Shown: positions 16,127-24,823, counted from the first letter of the stretch. The stretch: 64,000 bases of DNA from Mycolicibacterium cosmeticum (GCF_000613185.1 NZ_CCBB010000003.1:1860001-1924000), one strand, 5' to 3'. Program-made: numbers and translations. Notes: generated from the sequence alone by a model not told the origin.

Positions 16127-17272
16127 ATGACCACGCATTCCGATGCCGGCGATATCCGACTGATCGAGGCCGGATCAGTCCCCACCAGGTTCGCCAGAGG
16201 ATGGCACTGCCTCGGATTGATCCGCGACTTCGGTGACGGACAACCACACCAGGTCAACGCATTCGGGCAGAAGCTGGTGGTCTTCCGGGGGCAGGACGGC
16301 GCCATCAACGTCCTCGACGGGTACTGCCGGCACATGGGCGGCGACTTGTCACAAGGGACCGTGAAAGGCAACGAGATCGCATGCCCGTTCCACGATTGGC
16401 GGTGGGGCGGGGACGGCCGGTGCAAGTTGGTGCCCTACAGCAAGCGCACCCCGCGCCTGGCACGTACCGCTGCGTGGCCGACCTTGGAGCAGGACGGCAT
16501 GCTCTTCGTCTGGAACGACCCCGAACGCAACCCCCCGCCTCCCGATGTCACCATCCCGCGGATCGAGGGTGCGACCAGCGATTCGTGGACCGACTGGCAT
16601 TGGTACACGACGGTGGTGCACACCAACTGCCGCGAGATCATCGACAACGTGGTCGACATGGCCCACTTCTTCTACATTCACGGCTCGCTGCCAACGCATT
16701 TCAAGAACATCTTCGAGGGCACCGTCGCCACGCAGTACATGAAGAGTGCGGGTCGTCCGGACGTGGGCGACCCCGAGGGATCAGTCATCCTCGGCACCAC
16801 CTCGTTGGCCGCTTACCACGGCCCGTCCTTCATGATCGACGATCTCACCTACCACTACCAGGATTTCGACCAGCGCACCGTGCTGATCAACTGCCACTAT
16901 CCGATCGACGCGAATTCCTTTGTGCTGCAGTACGGCATCGTGGTGGAGAAGAATGCATCGATGCCCGACGAGATGGCCACCCAGACCGCCGTCGCGCTGG
17001 GTGATTTCGTCAAGATGGGGTTCGAACAGGATGTTGAGATCTGGCGTAACAAGACCCGCATCGACAATCCGCTGCTGGTGGAGGAGGACGGCCCGGTGTA
17101 CCAGCTGCGCCGCTGGTACGAGCAGTTCTACGTCGATATCGCCGACGTGACGCCCGACATGGTCGACCGCTTCGAATTCGAATTGGACACCACACGGCCG
17201 ACCGAGGCCTGGATGAGGGAAGTGGAAGCCAACCTGGCGGCGCGCAGCGTTGCTTCCGGGCCGGTGGGATGA
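16127..17272 (+). CDS. kshA: 3-Ketosteroid-9alpha-monooxygenase oxygenase KshA
   Basis: A 381-residue Rieske oxygenase. The Rieske [2Fe-2S] ligands are C67, H69, C86 and H89 (CxH-x16-CxxH). The mononuclear iron site is visible as N174-x2-D177-x2-H180-x4-H185. This is the KshA layout, which hydroxylates C9 of 4-androstene-3,17-dione or its 1,2-dehydro form and so triggers ring B opening. Electrons would come from KshB, encoded at 41739. The ATG at 16127 has GAAGGA 10 nt upstream. It overlaps the following small CxxC gene by 4 bp. Confidence 0.92.
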   Translation: MTTHSDAGDIRLIEAGSVPTRFARGWHCLGLIRDFGDGQPHQVNAFGQKLVVFRGQDGAINVLDGYCRHMGGDLSQGTVKGNEIACPFHDWRWGGDGRCKLVPYSKRTPRLARTAAWPTLEQDGMLFVWNDPERNPPPPDVTIPRIEGATSDSWTDWHWYTTVVHTNCREIIDNVVDMAHFFYIHGSLPTHFKNIFEGTVATQYMKSAGRPDVGDPEGSVILGTTSLAAYHGPSFMIDDLTYHYQDFDQRTVLINCHYPIDANSFVLQYGIVVEKNASMPDEMATQTAVALGDFVKMGFEQDVEIWRNKTRIDNPLLVEEDGPVYQLRRWYEQFYVDIADVTPDMVDRFEFELDTTRPTEAWMREVEANLAARSVASGPVG

Positions 17273-17547
17273 CCGTCCGCATCGACAACCGACTCGATGA
17301 CATCCCGATGGTGCCGGTGAGCTGCCGGCGCTGCGGGGCCGAGGTGCAGGTACGCAAGAGCAGCTGGAGCCAGACCAGCGTCCAATGGACGGCTCGGGCC
17401 TTGGCCCGGTGCCAAGAGCGTTGCCGGGCAGAGCAATTGACCGGCCATCCCGGTAACCATCTGTTCCTCGCATGTTCGGCGCTGAATGCGTCGATCGTCG
17501 ATGCCGTGCGCACGGGCACGCTGCCAGTGGTCGACCATGGCCTCTGA
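17269..17547 (+). CDS. Small cysteine-containing protein cotranscribed with kshA
   Basis: A 92-residue protein with a CRRC pair (C19, C22) and three further cysteines (in RCQERC and LACSA). The segment AEVQVRKSSWSQTSVQW is highly characteristic; similar small proteins in actinobacterial steroid clusters are sometimes labelled ferredoxin. The cysteine spacing does not match plant-type or bacterial-type ferredoxins, so a zinc ribbon or atypical Fe-S site is equally possible. The 4-bp overlap with kshA implies a linked role, perhaps in electron transfer or cofactor assembly. Confidence 0.65.
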   Translation: MTVRIDNRLDDIPMVPVSCRRCGAEVQVRKSSWSQTSVQWTARALARCQERCRAEQLTGHPGNHLFLACSALNASIVDAVRTGTLPVVDHGL

Positions 17548-17569
17548 TGCCGCCGCAGTGCGATGAGAA

Positions 17570-18187
17570 TTACCCGGTCGGCAGTGGCAAAGGCGTGAGC
17601 GGCGCCACGATCATGCTCATTGCGGCGCGCAGTGCCGAGCGCAGATTCGTGAAGTCGCCGTGTTCAACCCAGTGGAGATAGGCGTGCCGGCAGGCTTGGA
17701 TGACGAACTGCGCCGGTAGCTCCCGGATGAAGGGGTCGGCGCCGAGGTCGTACCGCTTCGCCAGGAAATCGGTGATGGGGCCGACCAGGGCTTGACCCCA
17801 ATCCAGCCATCTCAGCCGGTACTGCGGATCGTTGATGACCAAGGCCATGAACGTGCGATCCATCTCGACCCGCCCGCGCCGTGGCACTTCGGTACTGAAT
17901 GCCTCGACGAGGATGTCGACGGCATCGGCATCTTCCTCGGCATCGGCGAGGAGCTGCTCGCTGAGCGAGCCGAACGCATTGAACAACGGTAGTACGACAT
18001 CTTCTTTCACCGGGAAGTGGCGGTGGAAGGTGCGCGGTGCGATACCCACGGCTGCGCAGATCCGATCCACGGTTGCCGACGTGGACCCGTCCGCCAGGAA
18101 GATGTCCCGCGCCGCGATGGCGATCTCCAGCCGAAGTTCTTCCGCTCGACGGACCATCAGCTTCGCCGGCTTCGCTGGCGCATTCAT
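17570..18187 (-). CDS. TetR-family transcriptional regulator
   Basis: A 205-residue repressor with an N-terminal HTH (about residues 12-60: LRLEIAIAARDIFLADGSTSATVDRICAAVGI and PRTFHRHFPVKED). The C-terminal ligand domain is not KstR-like; ligand unknown. The ATG at 18187 is preceded by GAGGAG at 6-7 nt spacing; the upstream GTG 18208 lacks one. It is divergent from the gene at 18427 across 239 bp containing several AGCGGAA-type half-sites, and convergent with the small CxxC protein gene. Confidence 0.85.
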   Translation of the reverse strand: MNAPAKPAKLMVRRAEELRLEIAIAARDIFLADGSTSATVDRICAAVGIAPRTFHRHFPVKEDVVLPLFNAFGSLSEQLLADAEEDADAVDILVEAFSTEVPRRGRVEMDRTFMALVINDPQYRLRWLDWGQALVGPITDFLAKRYDLGADPFIRELPAQFVIQACRHAYLHWVEHGDFTNLRSALRAAMSMIVAPLTPLPLPTG

Positions 18188-18261
18188 GTTGCGGCTCCTC
18201 GGTTTCACGGCAATTCATGATCCTAACGATCGAGCAACCATTCCTCGTGTCTGTCGCATGG

Positions 18262-18288
18262 TTCCGCTCCCGGTCAGCGGAATTCCGC
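18262..18288. promoter_or_regulatory. Cluster of TTCCGCT/AGCGGAA half-sites including CCGGTCAGCGGAA
   Basis: TTCCGCT (18262-18268), a 7-nt spacer, AGCGGAA (18276-18282) and then an overlapping TTCCGCC give three half-sites. The 13-mer CCGGTCAGCGGAA at 18270-18282 recurs exactly at 23728, 41706 and (inverted) 48122. It lies 75 bp upstream of the TetR gene and 145 bp upstream of the divergent gene. Confidence 0.65.
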
Positions 18289-18426
18289 CCAGTTACACGC
18301 CTCGGAGGGCACTATCTTCATCCATGTCACATTCTGCCACTCAGACGTGATCTGACAGCGGACTTGCAAAGTTCACTCAGCCCTTTCCGTCCATACCTGG
18401 CCATCGCCGCCAGAAAGGAGAAACCT

Positions 18427-19338
18427 GTGAACGTCGATAACGGGGAACTCAACTACGACGACTACACCCATGACTTCATGGGCAAGGTCGGCAACATCCA
18501 GGACTTCTCCCGTGATTTCTTGGTCGGCCTGGCCCGCGTGTTCGAGGATGTCCTGAATTTCATGCCCTATGCGCACGTCAAGATCTACTCGGAGAAAGTC
18601 GGAATCAACACGGCGATGGACGTGGCAGCCGAGGTGTCGAGAGCAGGCATGCGCCAGGTGCTTCCGATGGGGCGTTATCTGGCCCCGCCGGGGTGGGATT
18701 GGAAGAACGCCCAATATCAGGCCATTCCCTTCGACGTTCAGACCGAGGACTTGACCAAGCCGGCGTTGATCCGGCTGATCAAGACGTACTGGGACCAGTA
18801 CCTCAAGGGCCACAACTACTTCATCGACCAATGGACGAAGCTCATCCCGGAGGACGAAGTGTGGCTCGGTCTACCCGACATGTATCAGCTGATCATCGAC
18901 TATCAGTATCCGAAGCTGGCCAAGGTCCTCAAGATCGAGCCGGTACATGTGGTCGACTTCCTGAAGCTGGCAGTCCTGAGCATCGACGGCACGTTGGGAT
19001 ACGGCGGTGAGTACATCGTGTACAACCCCGACCACGTGGTCTTGAACATGCGCCGCTGTGAGGTTCTGCAGAAGTACACCGATGAAGGCCTGTACCCGCC
19101 GGCCAGGGCGTGGATGAATTGCACTTTCGAGCAACGCATCTCGGCTCCCTTCTTCCCGGGTTGCAAGCTGGCCATCAACCTGCCGCCCAAGGATTTCAAA
19201 TTCGCCCAAGGTGAACCGTTCTGCGTGTGGACGTACACGAGAGGAGAGGAGAACCACGCCGCCGCTGCGGCCGCCCCCGATCCTCGTGCCACGGCGATGG
19301 AGCGGATACCGCTGATGGATGTCACGGTAACGAACTAG
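18427..19338 (+). CDS. Unknown protein of the steroid island (303 residues)
   Basis: A 303-residue cytoplasmic protein. No signal peptide is seen. The N-terminal half is helical and the C-terminal half carries conserved-looking cysteines in MRRCEVLQ, WMNCTFE, FFPGCKLAI and GEPFCVW. Such a Cys-rich C-terminal region recalls the loosely defined V4R/ATC-hydrolase-like group, but this assignment is weak. The GTG at 18427 has an excellent Shine-Dalgarno (AAAGGAG, 6 nt upstream), which shows that it is well translated. It is divergent from a TetR regulator and monocistronic. Not recognised further. Confidence 0.75.
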   Translation: MNVDNGELNYDDYTHDFMGKVGNIQDFSRDFLVGLARVFEDVLNFMPYAHVKIYSEKVGINTAMDVAAEVSRAGMRQVLPMGRYLAPPGWDWKNAQYQAIPFDVQTEDLTKPALIRLIKTYWDQYLKGHNYFIDQWTKLIPEDEVWLGLPDMYQLIIDYQYPKLAKVLKIEPVHVVDFLKLAVLSIDGTLGYGGEYIVYNPDHVVLNMRRCEVLQKYTDEGLYPPARAWMNCTFEQRISAPFFPGCKLAINLPPKDFKFAQGEPFCVWTYTRGEENHAAAAAAPDPRATAMERIPLMDVTVTN

Positions 19339-19413
19339 CGTGCACTGTCGGCAAGGTGATGCCCATCGAGCGCCGCGGCTCGATGGGCATCGTCCACCAG
19401 TATGCCGCCGCGT

Positions 19414-20196
19414 TCAGGCGTGGGCGCCGCCGTCGACGCGGATCTCGGTGCCCGTGATGAACGCACCGTCATCGGAAGCGACCATGGCGATCACCGATGC
19501 CACGGCACTGGCGTCGCCGAGGATCGCATTCTCGTCACCGTGCAGCAGCGGCGTCTGCTTGGCCCACAAACCCAGGTCGTATCCCTCAGGCATCTTGTCC
19601 AACGTGCTGTTGGCCAAAGCGGTTGATATACCACCCGGTTGGATGTTGACCGCACGCAATCCCTGCTTGGAATACTCCAGTGCCAGTGAATGCGTGAAGC
19701 TCAGGATTCCGCCCTTGCTGGCGGCGTAGGCGGCCATATAGGGGTGGGCGAAGGTGGCGGCGGTGGAGGTGAAGTTGACCACCACCCCGTGCCCACTGGC
19801 CAGCAGAGCGGGCAGCGCCTGACGAGTCATCAGGAAGGTTCCTGTCAGGTTGACCGCCAGTGTCCGATTCCAGTCGGCCAGCGTCGTTTCATGGGTATGC
19901 GAACAGGTCTGCATCGCCGCGACGTTGACCAAGACATCCAATCCGCCGAGGTCGGCGACCGCGGCGTTCACCGCGGCGATCACGTCGTCTTCGACCGAGA
20001 TGTCCAGCACGGCGGTGCTCAAGCGCTTGTCGGTGCCGGCCCCCTCGGCAGCCGCCGCGGTGGAGGCCAGGCCCTCCGGGGAGATGTCGTAGGCGACCAC
20101 GGTGGCCCCTTCATCGAGCAGCCGTGCCGTGGTGGCCGCGCCGATACCGGAGCCCGCACCGGTGACGATGACGCGACGGTCGGTGAATCGATCCAT
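19414..20196 (-). CDS. SDR-family NAD(P)-dependent dehydrogenase
   Basis: A 260-residue classical short-chain dehydrogenase. The cofactor motif TGAGSGIG starts at about residue 12, and the acidic residue of YDIS (end of beta2) suggests NAD. The active site has S in NFTSTAA and the YAASK motif. It probably oxidises a hydroxyl or reduces a ketone on the island's substrate. The ATG at 20196 has GAAAGG 10 nt upstream. It is the last gene of the minus-strand operon running from 23682. Confidence 0.87.
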   Translation of the reverse strand: MDRFTDRRVIVTGAGSGIGAATTARLLDEGATVVAYDISPEGLASTAAAAEGAGTDKRLSTAVLDISVEDDVIAAVNAAVADLGGLDVLVNVAAMQTCSHTHETTLADWNRTLAVNLTGTFLMTRQALPALLASGHGVVVNFTSTAATFAHPYMAAYAASKGGILSFTHSLALEYSKQGLRAVNIQPGGISTALANSTLDKMPEGYDLGLWAKQTPLLHGDENAILGDASAVASVIAMVASDDGAFITGTEIRVDGGAHA

Positions 20197-20216
20197 GGGG
20201 GAGTGCCTTTCGGTGC

Positions 20217-21293
20217 TCAAGCCGGCTGGAACGCGCTCAGCGGGGCGTCGGCGGGATAGATCGCCGGGGCGCCGATGTCGTAGGCGGCGTTGAGTGCCGC
20301 GATGAACCCCGGGTCGTGCAGGGGCTCGCTGGGAATGTCGAGGTTGATGCCCTGTCCCTTCAGGTTGTCGACCAGCATGTCGATCGCCTTGTCGATGGTG
20401 AGGTCGTCCGAGCCGTCCATGTTCTTCTGGAGCTCGTCATAATCGGCGAACACTTCTGCCGACCAGTGCACCAGGAAACGCAGTTCGTCGGTGCGGTGCC
20501 GGGCGATGACGTCGTCACCGTTCTTCAGCAACCAGGCGTCGCGGTCGGTCGGGTCACCGGTGAAGACGGTCTCGAAGGCGAGTCCCGCCGGCACCTGTTG
20601 TTCCAGTGGACCGTTGGCCTCCCCGCGGTGCACCATCATCTCGTTCTGCACGACGACACCACGGTTGTTTATCGGCGGCAGTACCCGGCCCGGAGCCTTG
20701 AGGGGCCCGTCCGGCCAGTAGGTGAACCCGGATCCCTCGTCCAACGAGAACCACGTGATCACCTGGGCCATCTTGATCAGATAGTCGGTGAACAGACCCG
20801 ACTTGCCCATCACACTGCACAGCCAGGTGGGGGCGTTCTCGTGGCGGACGCCGCGGAAACTCGGAGAGTCCAGATGGCCCGGATCGCGGTTGGCGCACGG
20901 ACCGTTGATGTTGAACAACATCAGTTCGGGTTTGGCGTACTCGGCGTTCCAGTAACTCTTGGCGTGCTCCAGGAAGGTCGCGTTGTAGAAGCAGTCGTGC
21001 AGCTCGGGGTAGAGCACCGTGCCGTAATTCGCCAGGTAACCGCGAAAGGTCGGGGTGAGGAAGAGATCGAGCGACGGGGTGAACCCCTCGGGGAAGGCCC
21101 CGCTCATGGTGGCCATCAGCTCGTCGGCGGAGGCGAAGTGCTGGGCGATGATCAGGTTCCATGGTCCCTGGGTGCGTACCACGTCGAGAAGCCGCTCGCG
21201 TTGGTCGGCGGTGTAGACATCGCTGATCTCGCGGGGTGGGGCGACGGGCCGCAGGACATCGGACAGTTCTCGGCGACGCTCATCGGTCAGCAT
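20217..21293 (-). CDS. Putative Fe(II)/2-oxoglutarate oxygenase-like protein
   Basis: A 358-residue protein with no close family recognised. An HxD pair (PGHLDSPSFRG, about residue 137) and a distal histidine in NEMMVHRGEANG, followed by an arginine in TDELRFLVHW, are spaced like the 2-His-1-Asp metal triad and 2-oxoglutarate anchor of phytanoyl-CoA-dioxygenase-type enzymes. A role in hydroxylating the substrate is therefore plausible but unproven. Its start overlaps the 3' end of the esterase gene by 14 bp, so it is translated from the same operon. Confidence 0.6.
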   Translation of the reverse strand: MLTDERRRELSDVLRPVAPPREISDVYTADQRERLLDVVRTQGPWNLIIAQHFASADELMATMSGAFPEGFTPSLDLFLTPTFRGYLANYGTVLYPELHDCFYNATFLEHAKSYWNAEYAKPELMLFNINGPCANRDPGHLDSPSFRGVRHENAPTWLCSVMGKSGLFTDYLIKMAQVITWFSLDEGSGFTYWPDGPLKAPGRVLPPINNRGVVVQNEMMVHRGEANGPLEQQVPAGLAFETVFTGDPTDRDAWLLKNGDDVIARHRTDELRFLVHWSAEVFADYDELQKNMDGSDDLTIDKAIDMLVDNLKGQGINLDIPSEPLHDPGFIAALNAAYDIGAPAIYPADAPLSAFQPA

Positions 21294-22320
21294 CGTGTTC
21301 TCCTTCGGTGGTGAGGTCCTCGATTGTGGACAGCTCGGCGGTTGTCAGCGTGGCGGGCGTCCGGTGATCGGGACACGCGTTCGACAGCTGGGTATGGGCG
21401 AGCTTTGCGGCCAGGAGCGCACCGGTTTCGGCCATCGCGAGACGACCTCGTGCGGTGGCATCCGAGCGCATCAAAAATCCGTGATACACACCGGGATAGC
21501 GAGTGACGGTGGTCTGCACGCCGGCGTCGCGCAAGCGGGTGGCATAACGTTCGCCCCAATCCCGGATGGGGTCGCATTCACCGGTGACGATGATGGCCGA
21601 GGGCAGACCACTCACCTCGGTGGTGTAGGCGGGTACCTGGTATGGCGAATGCGGAGTCCCCGCAACACGATCGACGATTTCGTGCATATAGGCGATATCG
21701 TCGAGGCTCAGTAGGGGAGCATCGGGCATCGCCGTGATGGACGGTGCGCCCATGTCGCGGTCCAATCCCGGGTAGAGCAGCACCTGCGCGGCCAGCGGCG
21801 GCCCGCCGTGGTCACGGGCAGCCAAGGCAACCGCCGCGGCCAGGGAACCCCCTGCGCTGTCGCCCACCACCGCCAGCCGACCGGCGTCGACGTCGAGGTC
21901 GTCTGCCTGCGCCGAGACCCATTCGGTGGCGGCGTAGGCATCGTCGAATTGGGCGGGCGGCGGAGCCTCGGGTGCTAACCGGTACTCCACGGCGGCGACC
22001 ACGGCCCCGCTGGCCCGCGCCAGTTCTCGGGCCAGCGGCTCGAAGGAGTGGTTGGATCCCATGACCAGGCCGCCGCCGTGGAAATAGACCAGAACCGGTT
22101 GGCGGGAAGCTGTCTTGGGCCGGTACAGCCGGATCGGAATCGGGCCGGCGGGTCCCGGTGCGGTCACATCCTCGATGGCCGCCATGGTCGGCATGTCGGG
22201 GTGGGGGGCGGATTCGATACCGGCCCGTACGGCGGCGAGTCCCCGGGTGCGCATTGGCGCCAGCGCTCCCATGGCGGCGACGCGTGCGGCGGCGTCCGGA
22301 TCCAGTTGTGGCGAACGCAT
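21280..22320 (-). CDS. HSL-type alpha/beta hydrolase (esterase)
   Basis: A 346-residue carboxylester hydrolase of the hormone-sensitive-lipase group. Visible are the oxyanion motif HGGG (FHGGGLVMGS), the nucleophile GDSAGG, a DPIRD-type acid site and a catalytic histidine in GVYHGF. The C-terminus extends about 40 residues past the core. Mycobacterial Lip proteins of this type hydrolyse small lipophilic esters, so it could act on lactones or esters made by the island's Baeyer-Villiger enzymes. It lies 1 bp from the SDR gene upstream. Confidence 0.9.
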   Translation of the reverse strand: MRSPQLDPDAAARVAAMGALAPMRTRGLAAVRAGIESAPHPDMPTMAAIEDVTAPGPAGPIPIRLYRPKTASRQPVLVYFHGGGLVMGSNHSFEPLARELARASGAVVAAVEYRLAPEAPPPAQFDDAYAATEWVSAQADDLDVDAGRLAVVGDSAGGSLAAAVALAARDHGGPPLAAQVLLYPGLDRDMGAPSITAMPDAPLLSLDDIAYMHEIVDRVAGTPHSPYQVPAYTTEVSGLPSAIIVTGECDPIRDWGERYATRLRDAGVQTTVTRYPGVYHGFLMRSDATARGRLAMAETGALLAAKLAHTQLSNACPDHRTPATLTTAELSTIEDLTTEGEHDADR

Positions 22321-22321
22321 T

Positions 22322-23185
22322 TCAGTTCTGGGCCGGGTCGAAGCGCCGTTCGGTGCGCAGTCGTGGCGCTTCCTGACTGGTCAGCACACGTGCCCGCTCC
22401 GACATGGCGGACCCGACGTAATCGGGCTGGGTGAGCAGGTAGAACTTGCCTTCAGCGGCCTGCTCGAACACCACTTCTGCCGCCGACAGCGGGTCCATGG
22501 CCTCGGCCTTGATGTCGAGCATCGCGCTGCGCTGCGCCTCGGCAGCTCCGGTGTCACCGGACTGCACGCCGCCGGCGGACTCGAAGATGTTGGACACCAC
22601 AGCGCCCGGCAATACCGCCTGGATGTGCAGGTGATGATCGTGGCCGGCGGCCTGCACTTCCAGGTGCAGGCATTCGGTCAGGGCCAGCACCGCGTGCTTG
22701 CTCACGATGTAGGGTGCCTGCAGCGGAACGACGGCGACGCCGCCGATCGAGGACAGGTTCCACACCCATGCCGGCGATTCGGTGGCCATCATGTGCGGCA
22801 GGAAGGCGCGGATGCCGTGGAAGACCCCGCTGACATTGATATCCATGACGCGTTGCCAGTTGTCGACCGGTGTATCCCAGAGGTAGCCGAACTGTTCGAC
22901 GCCGGCGTTGTTCACCAGCAGGCGTACCGCTCCGACATCCTGGTACACCCGGTCCGCCATGGTCTGCACGGCGACAGCGTCCCGAACATCGCAGACGATG
23001 TCGTGTGCGGAACCGCCTGCAGCGCACAGCTCTTCTCGCAGGGCGGCAATCGCAGCGGCGTCAACGTCGACGAGCACCACCGTCATCCCCAGCCGCGCGG
23101 CGTGGCGCGCCAAGCCGGCACCGATCCCGGCGCCTGCCCCGGTGATGACCGCTACACCGCCGCTGAAGGTTTCGCGTGCGTTCAC
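22322..23185 (-). CDS. SDR-family dehydrogenase
   Basis: A 287-residue short-chain dehydrogenase: ITGAGAGIGAGLA at the N-terminus, VDVD after beta2 (NAD preference), NNAG in beta4, and an active site of S in NLSSIGG plus YIVSK. The C-terminal 40 residues are an extension rich in Arg and Glu. Substrate unknown. It overlaps the NTF2-like gene (ATGA at 23182-23185), so the two proteins are translationally coupled. Confidence 0.87.
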   Translation of the reverse strand: MNARETFSGGVAVITGAGAGIGAGLARHAARLGMTVVLVDVDAAAIAALREELCAAGGSAHDIVCDVRDAVAVQTMADRVYQDVGAVRLLVNNAGVEQFGYLWDTPVDNWQRVMDINVSGVFHGIRAFLPHMMATESPAWVWNLSSIGGVAVVPLQAPYIVSKHAVLALTECLHLEVQAAGHDHHLHIQAVLPGAVVSNIFESAGGVQSGDTGAAEAQRSAMLDIKAEAMDPLSAAEVVFEQAAEGKFYLLTQPDYVGSAMSERARVLTSQEAPRLRTERRFDPAQN

Positions 23186-23682
23186 GCCGGTTGAGAGGTG
23201 GCCGAGGTCTTGGCGGCGTGTTCGGCGAACGGGATCGAGTCCTCCGCGTCGAGCACGACGGTCATCGAGGTGAACACCAAGCCGTCACCGCGGCGCCGGA
23301 TGCCGACGTCGACCACTCCGCTGGAGACGTCGAAGGGAATGTTGTTGGTGACCTGGTTGACGTAGAGGTAGAACCGGGCGGTGGTGACGTCACCGTCTGG
23401 ACCGGGCTGGCTACCGGTGCGGAAGATGTTGGTGGCGTGGTGGCGCAGCGGGTACGGATTCTCGTTGCGGTGCGCGGTGAGCCAGGCCAGTGTCTCGGCC
23501 CCACCGGTCAGGTCGGCGGCAAGCAGATGCTCGAAGGGGCACGCCCCGGAATCCGAGCGGCTCAGATAGGTCATCTGGTCATCGATGCGGGCGGCGAGCT
23601 CGTCGAAATGTCCCTGGTCGTAGTGGAACCAGAAGCCGGCGATGAATTCCTGGACCTCGGGGAGGGTCAACTCGTTGCTCAT
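23182..23682 (-). CDS. SnoaL/NTF2-like protein
   Basis: A 166-residue single-domain protein with the alpha+beta cone of the NTF2-like superfamily: N-terminal helices (VQEFIAGFWFHYDQGHFDELAARI), DQMTYLS, and a curved sheet (TTARFYLYVNQV, LVFTSMTVVLD). Homologues in steroid clusters act as isomerases, dehydratases or binding proteins, for example Ksi-like and the hydratase halves. No catalytic pair could be assigned. It is first in a minus-strand operon. The conserved 13-mer at 23728-23740 lies 46 bp upstream of its ATG. Confidence 0.78.
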   Translation of the reverse strand: MSNELTLPEVQEFIAGFWFHYDQGHFDELAARIDDQMTYLSRSDSGACPFEHLLAADLTGGAETLAWLTAHRNENPYPLRHHATNIFRTGSQPGPDGDVTTARFYLYVNQVTNNIPFDVSSGVVDVGIRRRGDGLVFTSMTVVLDAEDSIPFAEHAAKTSATSQPA

Positions 23683-23727
23683 ATGCAGGAGTCAACCCCG
23701 ACGCGGCCGCGCTGACACCGGCGGTGA

Positions 23728-23756
23728 CCGGTCAGCGGAACAGCGTATGGTCCGCT
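23728..23756. promoter_or_regulatory. CCGGTCAGCGGAA with inverted half-site TCCGCT
   Basis: An exact copy of the 13-mer at 23728-23740, followed by TCCGCT at 23751-23756, giving AGCGGA-N11-TCCGCT. It lies upstream of the NTF2-like operon. The last bases touch the end of the acyl-CoA dehydrogenase gene. Confidence 0.62.
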
Positions 23757-24823
23757 CAGCTGCCGGCAGCGATCAACTCCCACAAGCCTTTCTGGCCCGC
23801 GGCCATGGCCGCCGCGGCGACCTGCCCATCCCAGAAATGCACGGAACCGAACTCGCATCGCCAAGCCAGTGCCGCGCGGGTGAATTCGGGTAGCCGGTGC
23901 TCGTGTGTCGTGCCGATCGCACCGTGGACCTGATGGCTGTTGCGGGTGACCACCGACGCCGCGTGACCGGCGCAGGAGCGGGCCACCGCTATCTGGAAGG
24001 CCAGATACGGTGATTTCCAGTGAGTTTCGATCGCCATGTTGAGCGCGGCTTCGGTGGCCGAACGTGCGAGCGCTGCTTGGGCCGCGGCGTCGGAGACGAG
24101 ATTCTGGATCGCCTGAAATTTCGCCAGCGGACGCCCGAACTGGAGACGAGTGCTTACATGCTCCACCGACATCTGCACGGCGCGGTCCAGCGCGGCGCAC
24201 ACCTGTACGGCCCGGACCAGAGCTGCCTTCTGCTTGAGCTGGGTGACCAATGCGGGCGAGACCGGGTGTCCGTTGTGCGGTGTCGGGTCGACGACGACGA
24301 CATCGCGTGGTTCGCCGATCAGATTGGTCCTCGGGCCGATCGCCAGTGCCGTCGTCGCGAGATCGACGACGCGGTACTCCGGGCCTGACGGCCACACCAC
24401 CACGACGCGGTCAACCTCGCCGGCCCACGGCACCGGCACCTCGGCATGCCCGTCTCTGGGCAGCACGCACACGGTACGCACGCAGTCATCGCCGGAATCG
24501 CCGGTCACCGCTTCCCACAGCCAATTTGCCAGCAGGTCGTGCTCGGCAAGCGGCACCCGCACACCGTGCCGCACGGCGCAGGACAGTAGTTCGGCCGCCT
24601 CGCGCCAACCGGCGCCGCTGCCACCCGAGGCCTCGGCTCCGGTGAGCCGGACCAACCCGAGGTCGTCCAAGCGGCGCCACAGAGCGCGATCGAGGGTCGC
24701 ACGCCGTCCAGGCACGCGTTCGGCGCTGCCGGCCCGGTAATCGGCAAAGACCGCGTCCATCATGGCGCTCAGATCGGCGTCCACCGCCGGCGCGGTGGTC
24801 CTGGTCAGGTCGGGGGCGTTCAT
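23756..24823 (-). CDS. Acyl-CoA dehydrogenase, second-subunit (FadE27/FadE29-like) type
   Basis: A 355-residue acyl-CoA dehydrogenase. The N-terminal domain is short and Ala-rich. The C-terminal helical domain has FGRPLAKFQAIQ and the HQVHGAIGTTHEHRLPEF motif typical of the non-catalytic-glutamate partners in mycobacterial steroid side-chain dehydrogenases (ChsE-type heterotetramers). FAD and acyl-CoA binding are probably shared with the adjacent subunit. Its ATG (24823) overlaps the stop of the partner gene, which supports a 1:1 complex. Annotated by resemblance; the acyl substrate is unknown. Confidence 0.85.
   Translation of the reverse strand: MNAPDLTRTTAPAVDADLSAMMDAVFADYRAGSAERVPGRRATLDRALWRRLDDLGLVRLTGAEASGGSGAGWREAAELLSCAVRHGVRVPLAEHDLLANWLWEAVTGDSGDDCVRTVCVLPRDGHAEVPVPWAGEVDRVVVVWPSGPEYRVVDLATTALAIGPRTNLIGEPRDVVVVDPTPHNGHPVSPALVTQLKQKAALVRAVQVCAALDRAVQMSVEHVSTRLQFGRPLAKFQAIQNLVSDAAAQAALARSATEAALNMAIETHWKSPYLAFQIAVARSCAGHAASVVTRNSHQVHGAIGTTHEHRLPEFTRAALAWRCEFGSVHFWDGQVAAAAMAAGQKGLWELIAAGS

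Noticed and set aside
18356..18362. CAGCGGAC as another copy of the island motif
   Set aside because: Only part of the half-site matches (AGCGGA-C). A similar AGCGGA at 58079 suggests that such short matches arise by chance.
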